Origin: a virus
Direction: 5' to 3' (one strand)
Length of the DNA: 52,037 nt
Virus record (IMG/VR): IMGVR_UViG_3300049856_000052
Span: 1 to 52,037 of that record
In this document: one piece after another, positions 8,725 to 17,131 of the stretch
Numbering within the stretch: position 1 is the first letter of the stretch
How the letters are laid out: every line of letters starts with the position of its first letter
Position numbers and translations under genes: made by a program
Notes under the pieces: generated by a model
Told to the model about the DNA's origin: nothing
What the model saw: the letters and a program-made list of their open reading frames with translations, nothing else
Database searches by the model: none

Positions 8725-9282
8725 TTAGAACTGACGACCAGCAGTAGCAGTAGCGAGCTTGAGAACATCCTTCATCCCAATCATACGCCACTCCCATCCA
8801 CGGCTAATCTCATTACCGTCTGCATCCTTAATCAACTCATACGAGCCATCGGGTTTCCGACGTTGCTCTTTCCGCTCCTGAGTTTCTGCAATAACTTGGA
8901 AACACAATCCTTTGTATTGTTCCAAGTTCGGGTTTTCATCATCAATCTCTTTAGGAAGACCGAGCTTAGGATGAAGCTCATTGATGATATAGTCAAGAGA
9001 GTTAGCAGGACTCCCGTCTTTCTTGACTTCTGACAGAGACAGATACATGTTAATCTCTTTGCTGTCGAGACTATACTTGTTTCCGTCGTAGTCACTGATT
9101 ACTTCAAGTGGGTTAACAACCTCTGTCTTCCAAGTAATCTGGGGGAAACCAGAAGACTTAGAAGGACCAAAGATTGCATCCTTGATACGCAGGATAAGAG
9201 TTCCTTTGTATCCCGGCGGCACTTGACCAGTGATAGTTTGACCAGTGGGTTTAACTACGTTAGCTGCATTACGGATTGCCAT
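8725..9282 (-). CDS. Probable ssDNA-binding protein
   Basis: A 185-residue soluble protein with an OB-like beta pattern (GTLILRIKDAIFG, FPQITWKTEVVNPLEV, MYLSLSEVKKDG, CFQVIAETQERKEQRR). It follows directly after a Sak4-like ATPase, the classic position for a phage SSB. I do not recognise a named family and the acidic tail of classic SSBs is missing. The leader is A/T-rich (AAAACATAAAACATATG) with no SD; codon choice is richer in preferred codons than its neighbours, suggesting high expression. Confidence 0.55.
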   Translation of the reverse strand: MAIRNAANVVKPTGQTITGQVPPGYKGTLILRIKDAIFGPSKSSGFPQITWKTEVVNPLEVISDYDGNKYSLDSKEINMYLSLSEVKKDGSPANSLDYIINELHPKLGLPKEIDDENPNLEQYKGLCFQVIAETQERKEQRRKPDGSYELIKDADGNEISRGWEWRMIGMKDVLKLATATAGRQF

Positions 9283-9316
9283 ATGTTTTATGTTTTATGT
9301 TTGTTGTTTTACTAAG

Positions 9317-9346
9317 CCTCTTCTCAACTACAATTGCTGAGAGAGG
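9317..9346 (-). other. Intergenic hairpin between Sak4-like and SSB-like genes
   Basis: Near-perfect stem (CCTCTTCTCA at 9317-9326 with TGAGAGAGG at 9338-9346, one bulge) just after the Sak4-like stop at 9351. No U-run follows, so RNA processing or stability is as likely as termination. Confidence 0.45.
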
Positions 9347-9350
9347 AAAT

Positions 9351-10058
9351 TTAATCAATAAAAATTTTCTTCCAATCAAACTTATTACCTTCAAACCAGA
9401 AGCTCTGTCCCATTAGATGCTGGCACCTACTGCCACAAGCAATAGTTTCAGAAGTCTTAAAGTTTACACCGAGGTTCCCTTCTTTGTCGCGAGTTACGTA
9501 ACCAATAGCATCCACAAGGGAGCACATGATTGTCCTAACTTTTCCTGTCAAGTTCAAGTCTTTAGAACTTACTTCTCTTCCTTGCGACTCAAGCATCTTA
9601 TCTCGAACATGTCCGACAAAGATAACAGAACGAGCAAGAGGATAAGCGAGTTGCATGAGTTCAGCAAAAGCATCTCTAAGCCACAGATAGCCAGCACCAT
9701 TAGGAAGAAACAGAACTGATTTCCCCATAAAGTTTTTACCTACATTGGAGGCTTTGTAATTAAGCGTCGCCAACTCTTCCGCCCATTCTTCCAATTTATC
9801 AACGGTATCAATTGATACATACTTGTAAGGTCTTGGCTGTTTAGCACAAATCATCTCACAGATTTTCCGGTAATCAGCAATGGATGTTGGTTTAATCTTG
9901 AGAGCCTCCATCAACTCTGTTCCATTTTCCAAATCAATAATCAAGTTGTCTTCCAGTTGGCTAAGGATAGTTGTCTTCCCTACTTTAGGTGGTCCATAGA
10001 GAAGGATGTAGCGAGGGTCTTTACGTTCTGCTGGTGTTTTTGATGTTGGTAGTTGCAT
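9351..10058 (-). CDS. Sak4-like RecA-fold ATPase
   Basis: A 235-residue RecA-like NTPase with P-loop GPPKVGKTT at residues 22-30, a Walker B-like strand KYVSIDTVDKLEEW and a sensor strand SVIFVGHVRDK. This is the Sak4/AAA_24 single-strand annealing group used in phage recombination. It stands next to a candidate SSB, its usual partner. It starts 2 bp after the transglycosylase stop. Confidence 0.85.
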   Translation of the reverse strand: MQLPTSKTPAERKDPRYILLYGPPKVGKTTILSQLEDNLIIDLENGTELMEALKIKPTSIADYRKICEMICAKQPRPYKYVSIDTVDKLEEWAEELATLNYKASNVGKNFMGKSVLFLPNGAGYLWLRDAFAELMQLAYPLARSVIFVGHVRDKMLESQGREVSSKDLNLTGKVRTIMCSLVDAIGYVTRDKEGNLGVNFKTSETIACGSRCQHLMGQSFWFEGNKFDWKKIFID

Positions 10059-10060
10059 AG

Positions 10061-10522
10061 CTAATTGTTGTTCTTGTATTGATAGACTAGGTTAGTGAAT
10101 CGTTCGGCGGCATCTCTTACTATTGCTGGTGCTTTGATGTAGTTGAATTTTATGTTTCGGTAATTACTAAATCCCCAATTCCACATTACATAGAGGTCCA
10201 ACTCTGATGGTCTTCTAAGTGTTGCAACATAGTAGTTGTTGCTTAGAATGTTTAAGTATGTTGCTGCTGCATTAGAAGCTATATCTTTGTGGTAAGCAAA
10301 CGAGAAAGGTTTATTACTACATTCTTTCCAAGTTGCTTTGAGAATCTGATAACGACTTCGTTCTCCTAATCTTCCTACTATTGAATCATCTCCTCCTGAT
10401 TCTATTTGACCTAGAGCTTTCAAAATAGGTTGCTCATAAGCAGGCAATGCTGGCGCAAACATAACAAAGGGTTCACCAATAGCAGACATAGCTATTCCAA
10501 CTATGATAGGAGTTAAGTTCAT
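10061..10522 (-). CDS. Lysozyme-like transglycosylase (putative endolysin)
   Basis: A 153-residue protein with the lysozyme-superfamily signature LGQIESGGDD (E41 is the likely catalytic acid) and SRYQILKATW in place of the usual GRYQI. The N-terminus (about 28 residues) is hydrophobic and may be a signal peptide or anchor. It would cleave peptidoglycan for lysis or entry. Lying among replication genes, away from the virion unit, it is more likely a lysis enzyme. It abuts the dNMP kinase gene. Confidence 0.75.
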   Translation of the reverse strand: MNLTPIIVGIAMSAIGEPFVMFAPALPAYEQPILKALGQIESGGDDSIVGRLGERSRYQILKATWKECSNKPFSFAYHKDIASNAAATYLNILSNNYYVATLRRPSELDLYVMWNWGFSNYRNIKFNYIKAPAIVRDAAERFTNLVYQYKNNN

Positions 10523-11068
10523 TTAGACCTTCAACCTTTCTCTCGCGAACTGACAAGCCCATCTACACTCAAGTTCAAACTCTCTAAGATTAGAACCGTT
10601 GTTGTAAAGCAGGAAGTCTTGTTTAATCTTATCCAATTCTGTTTCGCTTATGTGTATGTCTTCATTGATATGTCCTTTCTTAGTTACCTTAAAGATAATC
10701 CCTTCTTGTGCCTTCACCCACTTCGCCTCTTCCACAAAACGCAAGTCAGGAATTAAGATGATAGCAGGTTCTTTGAGTGCAGCAATCTCTTTCTCTAAAG
10801 CTTTAATCCAGACATCTGAACCTCGTTCACCTTTTGCAAACTCAGTCCCATACCACTGAAGCATGTGCCTAATCACTGGATTATTCTTATTAGCTTCTAA
10901 CCATTCAAGTGATTGCCCCAAGATTTCTGAAAGTTCTTTCTTGAGATTAAAAGCAAAAGAGAATATCTGAATGTTGTGAGTTACATGAGGGAGAAGACGC
11001 TTAAAATTTGAAGCAGCAGTATCTTTACCTGAACCTTTGTATCCTGAGAAAGCTATAATTTTTGGCAT
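10523..11068 (-). CDS. Deoxynucleoside monophosphate kinase
   Basis: A 181-residue P-loop kinase: GYKGSGKDT at residues 9-17, FSFAFNLKKELSEILG, a lid-like QWYGTEFAKGERGSDVW segment and ILIPDLRFVEEA (Walker B and specificity strand). This is the phage dNMP kinase group that phosphorylates dNMPs to feed replication. It works in the same pathway as the MazG-like and DfrB-like proteins of this region. Confidence 0.85.
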   Translation of the reverse strand: MPKIIAFSGYKGSGKDTAASNFKRLLPHVTHNIQIFSFAFNLKKELSEILGQSLEWLEANKNNPVIRHMLQWYGTEFAKGERGSDVWIKALEKEIAALKEPAIILIPDLRFVEEAKWVKAQEGIIFKVTKKGHINEDIHISETELDKIKQDFLLYNNGSNLREFELECRWACQFARERLKV

Positions 11069-11123
11069 AATTAAATTGCGCGTAATTGTTTGCGAGCCAT
11101 GCGCGCCCCAGCTAATTGATTAG

Positions 11124-11327
11124 TTACCTAAGTCCTTTTGCAAGGATGTCTAAACCTTTTTCAAACACTGGATTTGAATCAAGAAAATCCAATGCTGCTG
11201 ATACATCATCTAACTGTTTACTAAGATATGCTTTCTTTTCAGAAAGAATCTGACGTTGTGAAGCTCTTTCACCTAACGTGCTTTTACACATAGGTTCTCG
11301 TTCATTATAAGGCGAAATAATATCCAT
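11124..11327 (-). CDS. Hypothetical coiled-coil protein (67 aa)
   Basis: Small unrecognised protein; a helical stretch (RASQRQILSEKKAYLSKQL) probably forms a coiled coil. It stands alone between the barrel gene and the kinase gene with 6-bp and 55-bp gaps. Confidence 0.6.
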   Translation of the reverse strand: MDIISPYNEREPMCKSTLGERASQRQILSEKKAYLSKQLDDVSAALDFLDSNPVFEKGLDILAKGLR

Positions 11328-11333
11328 AACAAA

Positions 11334-11807
11334 TTAAAACCCAAACCCAACCGCCGCTTCAAACCGCATCTCAGTCTTATGCTTGAAGTCATCAACCAGA
11401 TAACCTCCAACACGAGAACTAATTTTGTCAGTAATCATAGCAGCAATACCACCACCAACTTTATACTGCCAGTTCTCATTGACTTCAAACCCTTTCAATG
11501 TTCCAAGCGAAGCAAAGAGTGAAATCTTTGAGTCTTTGCTAACAGGAACATAGTAGTTAAGAGCCGCCGAACCTTCGTCCAACACGCTATGATGGGTGTC
11601 ATAGGTAACACCTTGAACCTGAACTCCCAAGTTCTTAATAGGGAAGAGTTCAAACCCAAGACCTCCACCTTGCTTCGCATTGCTGAATTTCAAATCAGAG
11701 ACAGCAACAGAGTAAACTGATTGCACGTTCCAATTCTTCCAGTCTGCACACTTAGCACTGAGAAGGGCGAGAGCACTGAACACTGCACATGTAATGTATT
11801 TCTTCAT
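11334..11807 (-). CDS. Outer-membrane beta-barrel protein
   Basis: A 157-residue protein with a clear signal peptide (MKKYITCAVFSALALLSA, cleavage near residue 20) and then alternating amphipathic strands (VYSVAVSDLKF, GGLGFELFPI, ISLFASLGTL, YKVGGGIAAMI, SRVGGYLV) ending in an aromatic residue (EAAVGFGF), as in 8-stranded porin-like barrels. Found among phage early genes, it could alter the host envelope or block superinfection; that is inference. Overlaps the upstream nuclease by 4 bp. Confidence 0.8.
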   Translation of the reverse strand: MKKYITCAVFSALALLSAKCADWKNWNVQSVYSVAVSDLKFSNAKQGGGLGFELFPIKNLGVQVQGVTYDTHHSVLDEGSAALNYYVPVSKDSKISLFASLGTLKGFEVNENWQYKVGGGIAAMITDKISSRVGGYLVDDFKHKTEMRFEAAVGFGF

Positions 11808-12823
11808 TTTATGTTTTCGGTATGTTGTTTGTTTTTCTTATCGCCGCCGCCAAACTCTAGCGGACGGTAATCTGTTTTCTTGAAGTTGTTAGAAAGAATA
11901 GTTTCAAACAACAGCTTGCTATCTTCCCTCTCGCTTAACCCTACACAAGAGGAACAAGCATGATAGAATGTGCAGTTAGAACCATAGCCAACTTGACAGT
12001 GACCATTGATGATCCCTTCTGCTAATGGGTAGTCACCACCCTTTGTAAATCTTTTCCAATCAATGACAAGTTTTGTCACAACAGCATTTAACATTTGAGT
12101 ATAGTTCAACATGTCACTGTCAGAGAACTGAAAAACTTGAGAGCGTTTGAACTCTACCCCATCCTTAGCACTTAGGAAGGCTCCATAAATAAATGCGCCA
12201 ACCTTCGGTGCGCCCTCAAAAGCTTTTGCGAAAGGACTTGTTGGATAGTGTTTCTTATACCAATCAATAGCCCATCTATAGGTGCGTAATTGAGTTGACA
12301 TCTTATAGCCATAGAAATAATCTTCTGGGTCTCTAGCCCTAGTTGTTTTCCAATCCCCTAAAGCGGGACACCCTTTAGCAATTTGAAATACTCCATCCAT
12401 CGTCCCCTGAATTAGGACATCAACTTCATCATCAGAGTAAAGAGGAATAGAGAACTTACATTCAGCCAATGCTGTATCCCCAATCTTAATGTAAGGACAT
12501 TGAGTAAAGATGTCATTAGTTTGCAACTCCATGAAGAACTTAGTAAGTGTCATTGCGAGATGCTTCCTGTCTAAGAATCTAGCAGTGGACTTAATCTCAC
12601 AGTCGTTAATCATTGAGTCCCACTTAGCAAGTGCTGCCTCGTTCGCCTCGAAAGGAGACTTACCTTTAGCAACAAGCTCGGCGGCGAGATGAAAGCAAGT
12701 TCCATACAGCAAATCATTGCTTTCTTTTCTAACCCTCAACCCTTCTCCTACTGTTAGGAGTAGCTTCCTTCCACAAGAAGCATGTTTCAAACTACTGGCA
12801 TCAACGCATAATACTTTTTTCAT
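11804..12823 (-). CDS. PD-(D/E)XK nuclease, RecB/Cas4-like
   Basis: A 339-residue protein with all core motifs of the RecB/Cas4 nuclease clan: YGTCFHLAAE (H45), GTMDGVF (D143), GDWKT (D157, K159) and STQLRTYRW (Q178). Four C-terminal cysteines in pattern C-x7-C-x5-C-x2-C, plus C17, suggest an iron-sulfur or zinc site as in Cas4/AddB. With the Sak4-like ATPase and SSB candidate it could form a phage recombination set. The C-terminus is basic and Gly/Lys rich. Confidence 0.8.
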   Translation of the reverse strand: MKKVLCVDASSLKHASCGRKLLLTVGEGLRVRKESNDLLYGTCFHLAAELVAKGKSPFEANEAALAKWDSMINDCEIKSTARFLDRKHLAMTLTKFFMELQTNDIFTQCPYIKIGDTALAECKFSIPLYSDDEVDVLIQGTMDGVFQIAKGCPALGDWKTTRARDPEDYFYGYKMSTQLRTYRWAIDWYKKHYPTSPFAKAFEGAPKVGAFIYGAFLSAKDGVEFKRSQVFQFSDSDMLNYTQMLNAVVTKLVIDWKRFTKGGDYPLAEGIINGHCQVGYGSNCTFYHACSSCVGLSEREDSKLLFETILSNNFKKTDYRPLEFGGGDKKNKQHTENIK

Positions 12824-13373
12824 ATCTATAGTTTTCTTCTTCTACACTGAACCAATAAAGGAGACCGACCATTAAATAACCAACCCAGAACAGAGCTTCT
12901 AAAGGATTTACTTTTTCTGTGCTAGTGTCAGCAAGTATCCAAAGCAATCTTGGAAGTAACACTACACTTGAGTAGCGAAAGACGGAACAACTTAATGCTC
13001 TACTCTGGGCTGGTTCATCGGGCATTACAAAAGGAACTTCTGGTTTAGTATTAGTGAGTAGATTGAATAACGCTACTAAGCTAATTGCTAGCACGAGAAT
13101 AAACAATAGAGGCTCTGAGCATAGCCAATAGAAACTTGTGGTAATACTAACAGGAGCAACTCCTCCGGGATTACCTAACCAGTGCAAGTCTTGCCAAAGT
13201 GGGCTGCCGGGGTTGTAACCTTCTCTACACCATTGAGAGTTCATCACTCCAAGCGGACCATCATTGGAGAACAGAACTTTATTAGGATTAAAACTTTCTG
13301 AGAACAAATAATAAAACCCTCCAATAGGAACAAGTCCTAGTGCTACACTTAATACTTTATCAGAGGTTTTCAT
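12801..13373 (-). CDS. Integral membrane protein, unknown
   Basis: A 190-residue protein with about four transmembrane helices (residues 7-25, 83-103, 132-147, 156-173). A loop with LFSNDGPLG and WQDLHWLG recalls large bacterial membrane proteins I associate, from memory only, with Verrucomicrobiota (SNDGPLG and DLNWLG motifs), here in shortened form. Overlaps the nuclease gene by 23 bp and the next gene upstream by 4 bp. Confidence 0.7.
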   Translation of the reverse strand: MKTSDKVLSVALGLVPIGGFYYLFSESFNPNKVLFSNDGPLGVMNSQWCREGYNPGSPLWQDLHWLGNPGGVAPVSITTSFYWLCSEPLLFILVLAISLVALFNLLTNTKPEVPFVMPDEPAQSRALSCSVFRYSSVVLLPRLLWILADTSTEKVNPLEALFWVGYLMVGLLYWFSVEEENYRYEKSIMR

Positions 13374-13588
13374 TTAGCTTGAGTAGCTTGCTGCGAAAGA
13401 GCTTGCAATTGTTTTAGCATGTCAGCAACACCGGGAGACTTAGTAGTTACTTTCTTTTTAGTAGGAGCTACAACTGGTTTAGTGGGACGAGTAACTTTTA
13501 AGAATGGTTCGAGAGCTAGCTTGAGTTCTTCGTCTGAGAGTTTCTCCCAATCTTCTGGAGATAACTGCAAGAGGTCAGCAAGAATCAT
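13370..13588 (-). CDS. Hypothetical protein (72 aa)
   Basis: Small protein with an acidic helical N-terminus (LSPEDWEKLSDEELKLALEP) and a Lys/Pro/Thr-rich linker leading to a Gln-rich helix. Not recognised. Joined to both neighbours by 4-bp overlaps. Confidence 0.65.
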   Translation of the reverse strand: MILADLLQLSPEDWEKLSDEELKLALEPFLKVTRPTKPVVAPTKKKVTTKSPGVADMLKQLQALSQQATQAK

Positions 13589-14211
13589 ACTAGTTTCTTT
13601 CTCTCCTTAATAAGTTCTACAAGTTTCTTACTCTTGCACACTTTGAAAGAAGTGGCAGTCATCTTAATCAAGGCTACTTGTTCTCGCATAGGAGCTAAGA
13701 ATCCTGCTATCCAATCCATATCTTCTTCTACAAAGGGAATACCTCCTACTTCGAGCGGCGCATGTTCATCACCTTCTAGTTCTACGTAATCAACAAGTTG
13801 TGTTCTCCAATCTACTGCTGGTTTGTTATCGGAAGTTACTTCCCCTTCTAATCCTTTGAAAGTGTTATGCCTTCCATGCACGATGGAAACTGTTGTCTTC
13901 CCTTTCTGAATCCTAGTAATGTCTTTGAGTAATTTATATTTACCATCTGCGTCCGCATGTTCAATAAGCCAAAGCCATCCTTGGTAAATTCGCATATAGC
14001 AGGAGAGCACTGTCATCCTAAGTTTCTTAGCATCGAATGTTACTTTCTTTGTGACATCACTGTGAAGTTCATCAAGGAAAGGCTTCAAAGTAAGAGCATG
14101 CTTTTGGGTAAAGTAAGGGGAGATAGAAGACTTCCTCCACCCTTCAGGAACTTTTCCTTCATAGTTAACTCTTGCCCTGAGACGATTAGGCATAGAAGCT
14201 TTTTGTGACAT
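13585..14211 (-). CDS. Hypothetical protein (208 aa)
   Basis: A mixed alpha/beta soluble protein, basic at both ends (PNRLRARV; KSKKLVELIKERKKL). Unrecognised. It is the first gene after the long structured gap 14212-14648 and leads a tight run (13585-11334) of membrane, nuclease and barrel genes. Confidence 0.7.
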   Translation of the reverse strand: MSQKASMPNRLRARVNYEGKVPEGWRKSSISPYFTQKHALTLKPFLDELHSDVTKKVTFDAKKLRMTVLSCYMRIYQGWLWLIEHADADGKYKLLKDITRIQKGKTTVSIVHGRHNTFKGLEGEVTSDNKPAVDWRTQLVDYVELEGDEHAPLEVGGIPFVEEDMDWIAGFLAPMREQVALIKMTATSFKVCKSKKLVELIKERKKLV

Positions 14212-14648
14212 AGGATAAGACTAGGAAATTAAATGGCTCCATAATCGGAGGAGCCTGCCGGTATCAGCGTATCTGGATACTTTGCTAGGTTATAGCACTA
14301 GACTAACCATCATAACGCTGGGCTATCCTACTGAGCAGCGGCACCAAAGATTTAATCTCTTTGAAATCTTTTGCGAGATAAGTCAACCTCATTATACACT
14401 TGAGGTGAAGTGTCTGAGAACATAGATGTTAGTTCTCAGAGTTCTACCTCTCCACTATCCTATGCACTAAGGGTAGGGAGGGACATGCCGCACCAACTAC
14501 TGTGCTGAATAATGTTGAAGTAGAAAGCATTAGAAATTTTGTGTAACATTCTTAGTTTAGCCATACGAACACACAAGGAATCTTCTTGGCGTCACACACA
14601 ACTAAGATAGAGATGGTTACACTCACCTTATTATGCGTCGAAGATTCC
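14212..14648 (-). other. 437-bp non-coding gap with dense inverted repeats
   Basis: No gene is apparent. Perfect stems: GGCTCC 14235-14240 / GGAGCC 14250-14255; TGCCG 14256-14260 / CGGCA 14339-14343 enclosing CAGCG 14265-14269 / CGCTG 14316-14320 and GGTTA 14288-14292 / TAACC 14304-14308; CTGAGAAC 14414-14421 / GTTCTCAG 14432-14439; and an 11-bp stem AAGGAATCTTC 14575-14585 / GAAGATTCCTT 14640-14650 that begins at the upstream gene's stop. On the minus strand GCTCAGTAGGATAGC (about 14321-14335) looks like a tRNA D-arm, but no T-arm or acceptor fits. Candidate structured RNA. Confidence 0.6.
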
Positions 14649-14951
14649 TTATTTAATAATGATTTGCTGGCGAGGGGTAGGTTTCCTCAAGTTAATTCCC
14701 ATGTCAGGAGCAGAGGGAACAGCAAAAGTAAATGCTAGAACTTGGGCATAGAAACTAGGAGTCCTATTAGTAGAGACTGCCAATTTCGTTTCCAACTCTT
14801 GCCCATGTTGCGCCCACCATATGAAAGGATTATGCCCAGCTTTACCTGCATACTCCATCACTTTTGTCTTGATAGCATCAAGATGTTTCTCTGCTTTACT
14901 CCAATCCAATACTGGAGGAACTGTTGCTTTAGGGGGATTTGTTTCAGCCAT
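14649..14951 (-). CDS. Hypothetical protein (100 aa) with its own sigma54 promoter
   Basis: Unrecognised soluble protein; central SFYAQVLAFTFAVPS is hydrophobic and the tail is basic. It stands alone: a sigma54-type promoter lies 40 bp upstream (14991-15006) and an 11-bp hairpin starts at its stop codon, making a monocistronic unit. It immediately follows the sigma54 activator gene. Confidence 0.7.
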   Translation of the reverse strand: MAETNPPKATVPPVLDWSKAEKHLDAIKTKVMEYAGKAGHNPFIWWAQHGQELETKLAVSTNRTPSFYAQVLAFTFAVPSAPDMGINLRKPTPRQQIIIK

Positions 14952-14990
14952 AAGTAGTAATATACAACGGTTATGTTGTTAACAAGTCTT

Positions 14991-15006
14991 AGCAAGATTC
15001 ATGCCA
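14991..15006 (-). promoter_or_regulatory. Sigma54-type -24/-12 promoter
   Basis: Minus-strand TGGCATGAATCTTGCT: the GG and GC dinucleotides have the exact spacing of sigma54 promoters. It is identical over 16 bases to the site before the capsid gene (31874-31889). The predicted start is near 14980, about 30 bp before ATG 14951. Confidence 0.8.
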
Positions 15007-15008
15007 AG

Positions 15009-15872
15009 CTATTTTATTTTTCCAAGTATTTTATATCGCAACACTTGAGCTTGTAACGAACGAACATTACCGGAGAGGGAGAAGAACTCTTTATAGATGT
15101 CGTCTGCTTTGTCATCAGGTTTTGTTTTAGCAAAGTTCATGAACTCCGTTACTAACCCTTCTCCTCCCAGTGAATCAACAATGTCTTCGATATCACATAT
15201 TCTTTGATCTAACCCTTTAGTCTTTAGCTCGAATGTATTGAGTCGATAGAGAACATCTTCCCTAAAGTTTATGGTAGAGAGTTCCTTGTTCGTCGCCGCC
15301 ACTACCCTACAATTGATTGGCTCTTCGATGTCACTACCAATAGGGCACACTACCTTCTCTTGTAGAACTCTTAGCAATTTAGCTTGCATACTCTGTGGCA
15401 TATCCCCAATCTCATCTAGGAATATAGTCCCACCAAACGCAGCCCTGAACTTACCTACCCTTTCAGTGATTGCTCCAGTGAAAGCTCCTTTAGCATGACC
15501 AAAGAGTTCTGATTCAATCAATTCATCCGGGAGTCCTGTGCAATTAACTGCTACGAACTTACCTTTTCTGCTACCATGCAATGCTCTAGCTAGCAATTCC
15601 TTTCCTGTCCCACTTGGTCCTTGGATAAGAACTGGATACTCATACCCTTGCAAGAGTTGAGCTTGCTCTTTTACTAGCTGAGTCTCTGGGTCATTGGTAA
15701 TATAGGAGTCCAATACCTTCTCGGCAGCACAAGAGAAGAATGGGTAATAACCCTTAACCCCTTGTGTTACTGCGATAGCTCTTGCTGATACTTCTTGCTG
15801 TTCTGCTAGTGTTTTCTGTCCATTAGTCCAAAGTGTCCTAATGAAGTCTGACGCATTTTTAATTGGTTGCAT
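15009..15872 (-). CDS. NtrC-type sigma54 activator ATPase (bEBP), stand-alone AAA+
   Basis: A 287-residue protein carrying a complete bacterial enhancer-binding-protein AAA+ domain: Walker A GPSGTGKE (85-92), the sigma54-contact loop GAFTGA (129-134) inside [15 protein letters not shown], Walker [12 protein letters not shown] (147-157), sensor I VVAATN (190-195), arginine-finger region FREDVLYRL (203-211) and sensor II GNVRSL near the end. Family members hydrolyse ATP to remodel sigma54-RNA polymerase into open complex. There is no receiver domain (only ~75 unassigned N-terminal residues) and no C-terminal helix-turn-helix, so it may act from solution. It belongs to the helicase operon and abuts a sigma54-type promoter; at least seven further sites occur in the window. 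Confidence 0.93.
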   Translation of the reverse strand: MQPIKNASDFIRTLWTNGQKTLAEQQEVSARAIAVTQGVKGYYPFFSCAAEKVLDSYITNDPETQLVKEQAQLLQGYEYPVLIQGPSGTGKELLARALHGSRKGKFVAVNCTGLPDELIESELFGHAKGAFTGAITERVGKFRAAFGGTIFLDEIGDMPQSMQAKLLRVLQEKVVCPIGSDIEEPINCRVVAATNKELSTINFREDVLYRLNTFELKTKGLDQRICDIEDIVDSLGGEGLVTEFMNFAKTKPDDKADDIYKEFFSLSGNVRSLQAQVLRYKILGKIK

Positions 15873-15874
15873 AA

Positions 15875-17041
15875 TTATTCCTCATCTTCTTCGTCATCAC
15901 CCAGTAAATCTTCTTGGATTATTACTGACTCATCTACTGGTATAACAACTTCCGGTGACTTGTTCATGATTACATCTTCCCAAGATTCTCTTTGCCTAAT
16001 CACTTTCTTTAAGCATTTAAGCTTAGCACTGACTGCTGTCGCCACTGCTACTTCAATCGTCCCACGATAGAACACAATAATCTGACTTGTATCACTGAGA
16101 GAAGTGAGTCGAGGAGCACGACCCAATCCCTGAACCAGTTCGATTGCTGAATATGTAGGGGCCAAAAATGTAACGCGAGGACGAGTGGTGATATTAGGAA
16201 TATCTTCTTCATAAGCAAAGTTTGATTCTGGTTTACGTCTAACCTTTTGCTTAGTCATCTCATCAGTGTGATGCAAGGACAAGCCGACGCCGCCAGACTT
16301 GAAGTTGAATAGACAATAAAGAGCTTCTCCACTCTGGAATCTATCAATCTCTTCTTGCCTCTGTTCATAATCTTGCGGCCCTAAGTTTAGTTCAGGAGGT
16401 AAGTTTCCTAGTCCTGCTATATCAGCAAGCAACTGTTGCTTCATCTTCTTCATCTTGTTCAAGTCGATACTTCCTCCAGCAATTACTGAAGCGAGCAATG
16501 CTTGAATCTCATCTTGTTCAAAGCGTTCCTCTTGTGTAGCAGAGAACACTGAACTACCTCCCCAAATTAAGGAAATCTTTTTCCTCGGCACACCGTAAGT
16601 AGAATAAAGAATATGAGCAACCTTAGCAATAGTTGCTTTGAAGTTGCAAGCGCATACTGCTGCCATCCCATACTTCTCCACTTGTTCATTCATTTGTCTA
16701 GCTAAGATCGGAGCACGAATAAGTTCCGCTTCTTGCCTGAACTTTAACCACTCAACTAGTTGTGCGAATGAAGATGTATGCCCTTCTAGTTTGTTTACTG
16801 CTAAACAATACTTCTCGTATGCTTGATTGTATCTTTGTTCATCCTTTGGTGAATCAAAATCAATCATCATAATTCTGTTATGAGCATTGAATTGCGGACG
16901 CACATTCTTAACATCAACGATGTAGTCTGCTATCTCTTTCATCAAGCGTTCTGTTGCTGCTTCACAGTATTCTATTGGGTCTGATGGAGCAGCAATGAAC
17001 CTTGACCAGAGCGGCCAGTGTTGTTTGTCTAGTGTGGGCAT
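15875..17041 (-). CDS. SF2/SNF2-like helicase, C-terminal RecA half
   Basis: A 388-residue protein with the second-lobe helicase motifs only: [14 protein letters not shown] (motif V, near 250) and [10 protein letters not shown] (motif VI, near 310). No Walker A is present; that is in the gene two upstream. The N-terminus ([12 protein letters not shown]) reads like the continuation after motif III of a DEXQ helicase, so the two genes encode one split enzyme. The last 25 residues are very acidic. The bEBP gene starts 2 bp after its stop. Confidence 0.88.
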   Translation of the reverse strand: MPTLDKQHWPLWSRFIAAPSDPIEYCEAATERLMKEIADYIVDVKNVRPQFNAHNRIMMIDFDSPKDEQRYNQAYEKYCLAVNKLEGHTSSFAQLVEWLKFRQEAELIRAPILARQMNEQVEKYGMAAVCACNFKATIAKVAHILYSTYGVPRKKISLIWGGSSVFSATQEERFEQDEIQALLASVIAGGSIDLNKMKKMKQQLLADIAGLGNLPPELNLGPQDYEQRQEEIDRFQSGEALYCLFNFKSGGVGLSLHHTDEMTKQKVRRKPESNFAYEEDIPNITTRPRVTFLAPTYSAIELVQGLGRAPRLTSLSDTSQIIVFYRGTIEVAVATAVSAKLKCLKKVIRQRESWEDVIMNKSPEVVIPVDESVIIQEDLLGDDEEDEE

Positions 17042-17047
17042 AATCTT

Positions 17048-17131
17048 TTAGTATTTAATCATGCACCAAAAGAAGAAGCCTAAAAAGATTAGGCAAGTCA
17101 CTACTACTACTATACATTCTTGTGTGTTCAT
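17048..17131 (-). CDS. 27-residue membrane microprotein between helicase halves
   Basis: ATG 17131 overlaps the upstream helicase stop as ATGA and the frame runs 27 codons. The product is a single hydrophobic helix (IVVVVTCLIFLGFFFWCMI) with short polar ends. The coupled start and the clean fit between the two helicase genes (stop 6 bp before the next ATG) support translation. It may be a small membrane factor of unknown role inserted into a helicase gene. Confidence 0.6.
   Translation of the reverse strand: MNTQECIVVVVTCLIFLGFFFWCMIKY

Noticed and set aside
14256-14343. A tRNA on the minus strand
   Set aside because: A D-arm-like string and a closing stem exist, but the T-loop and acceptor do not fit.
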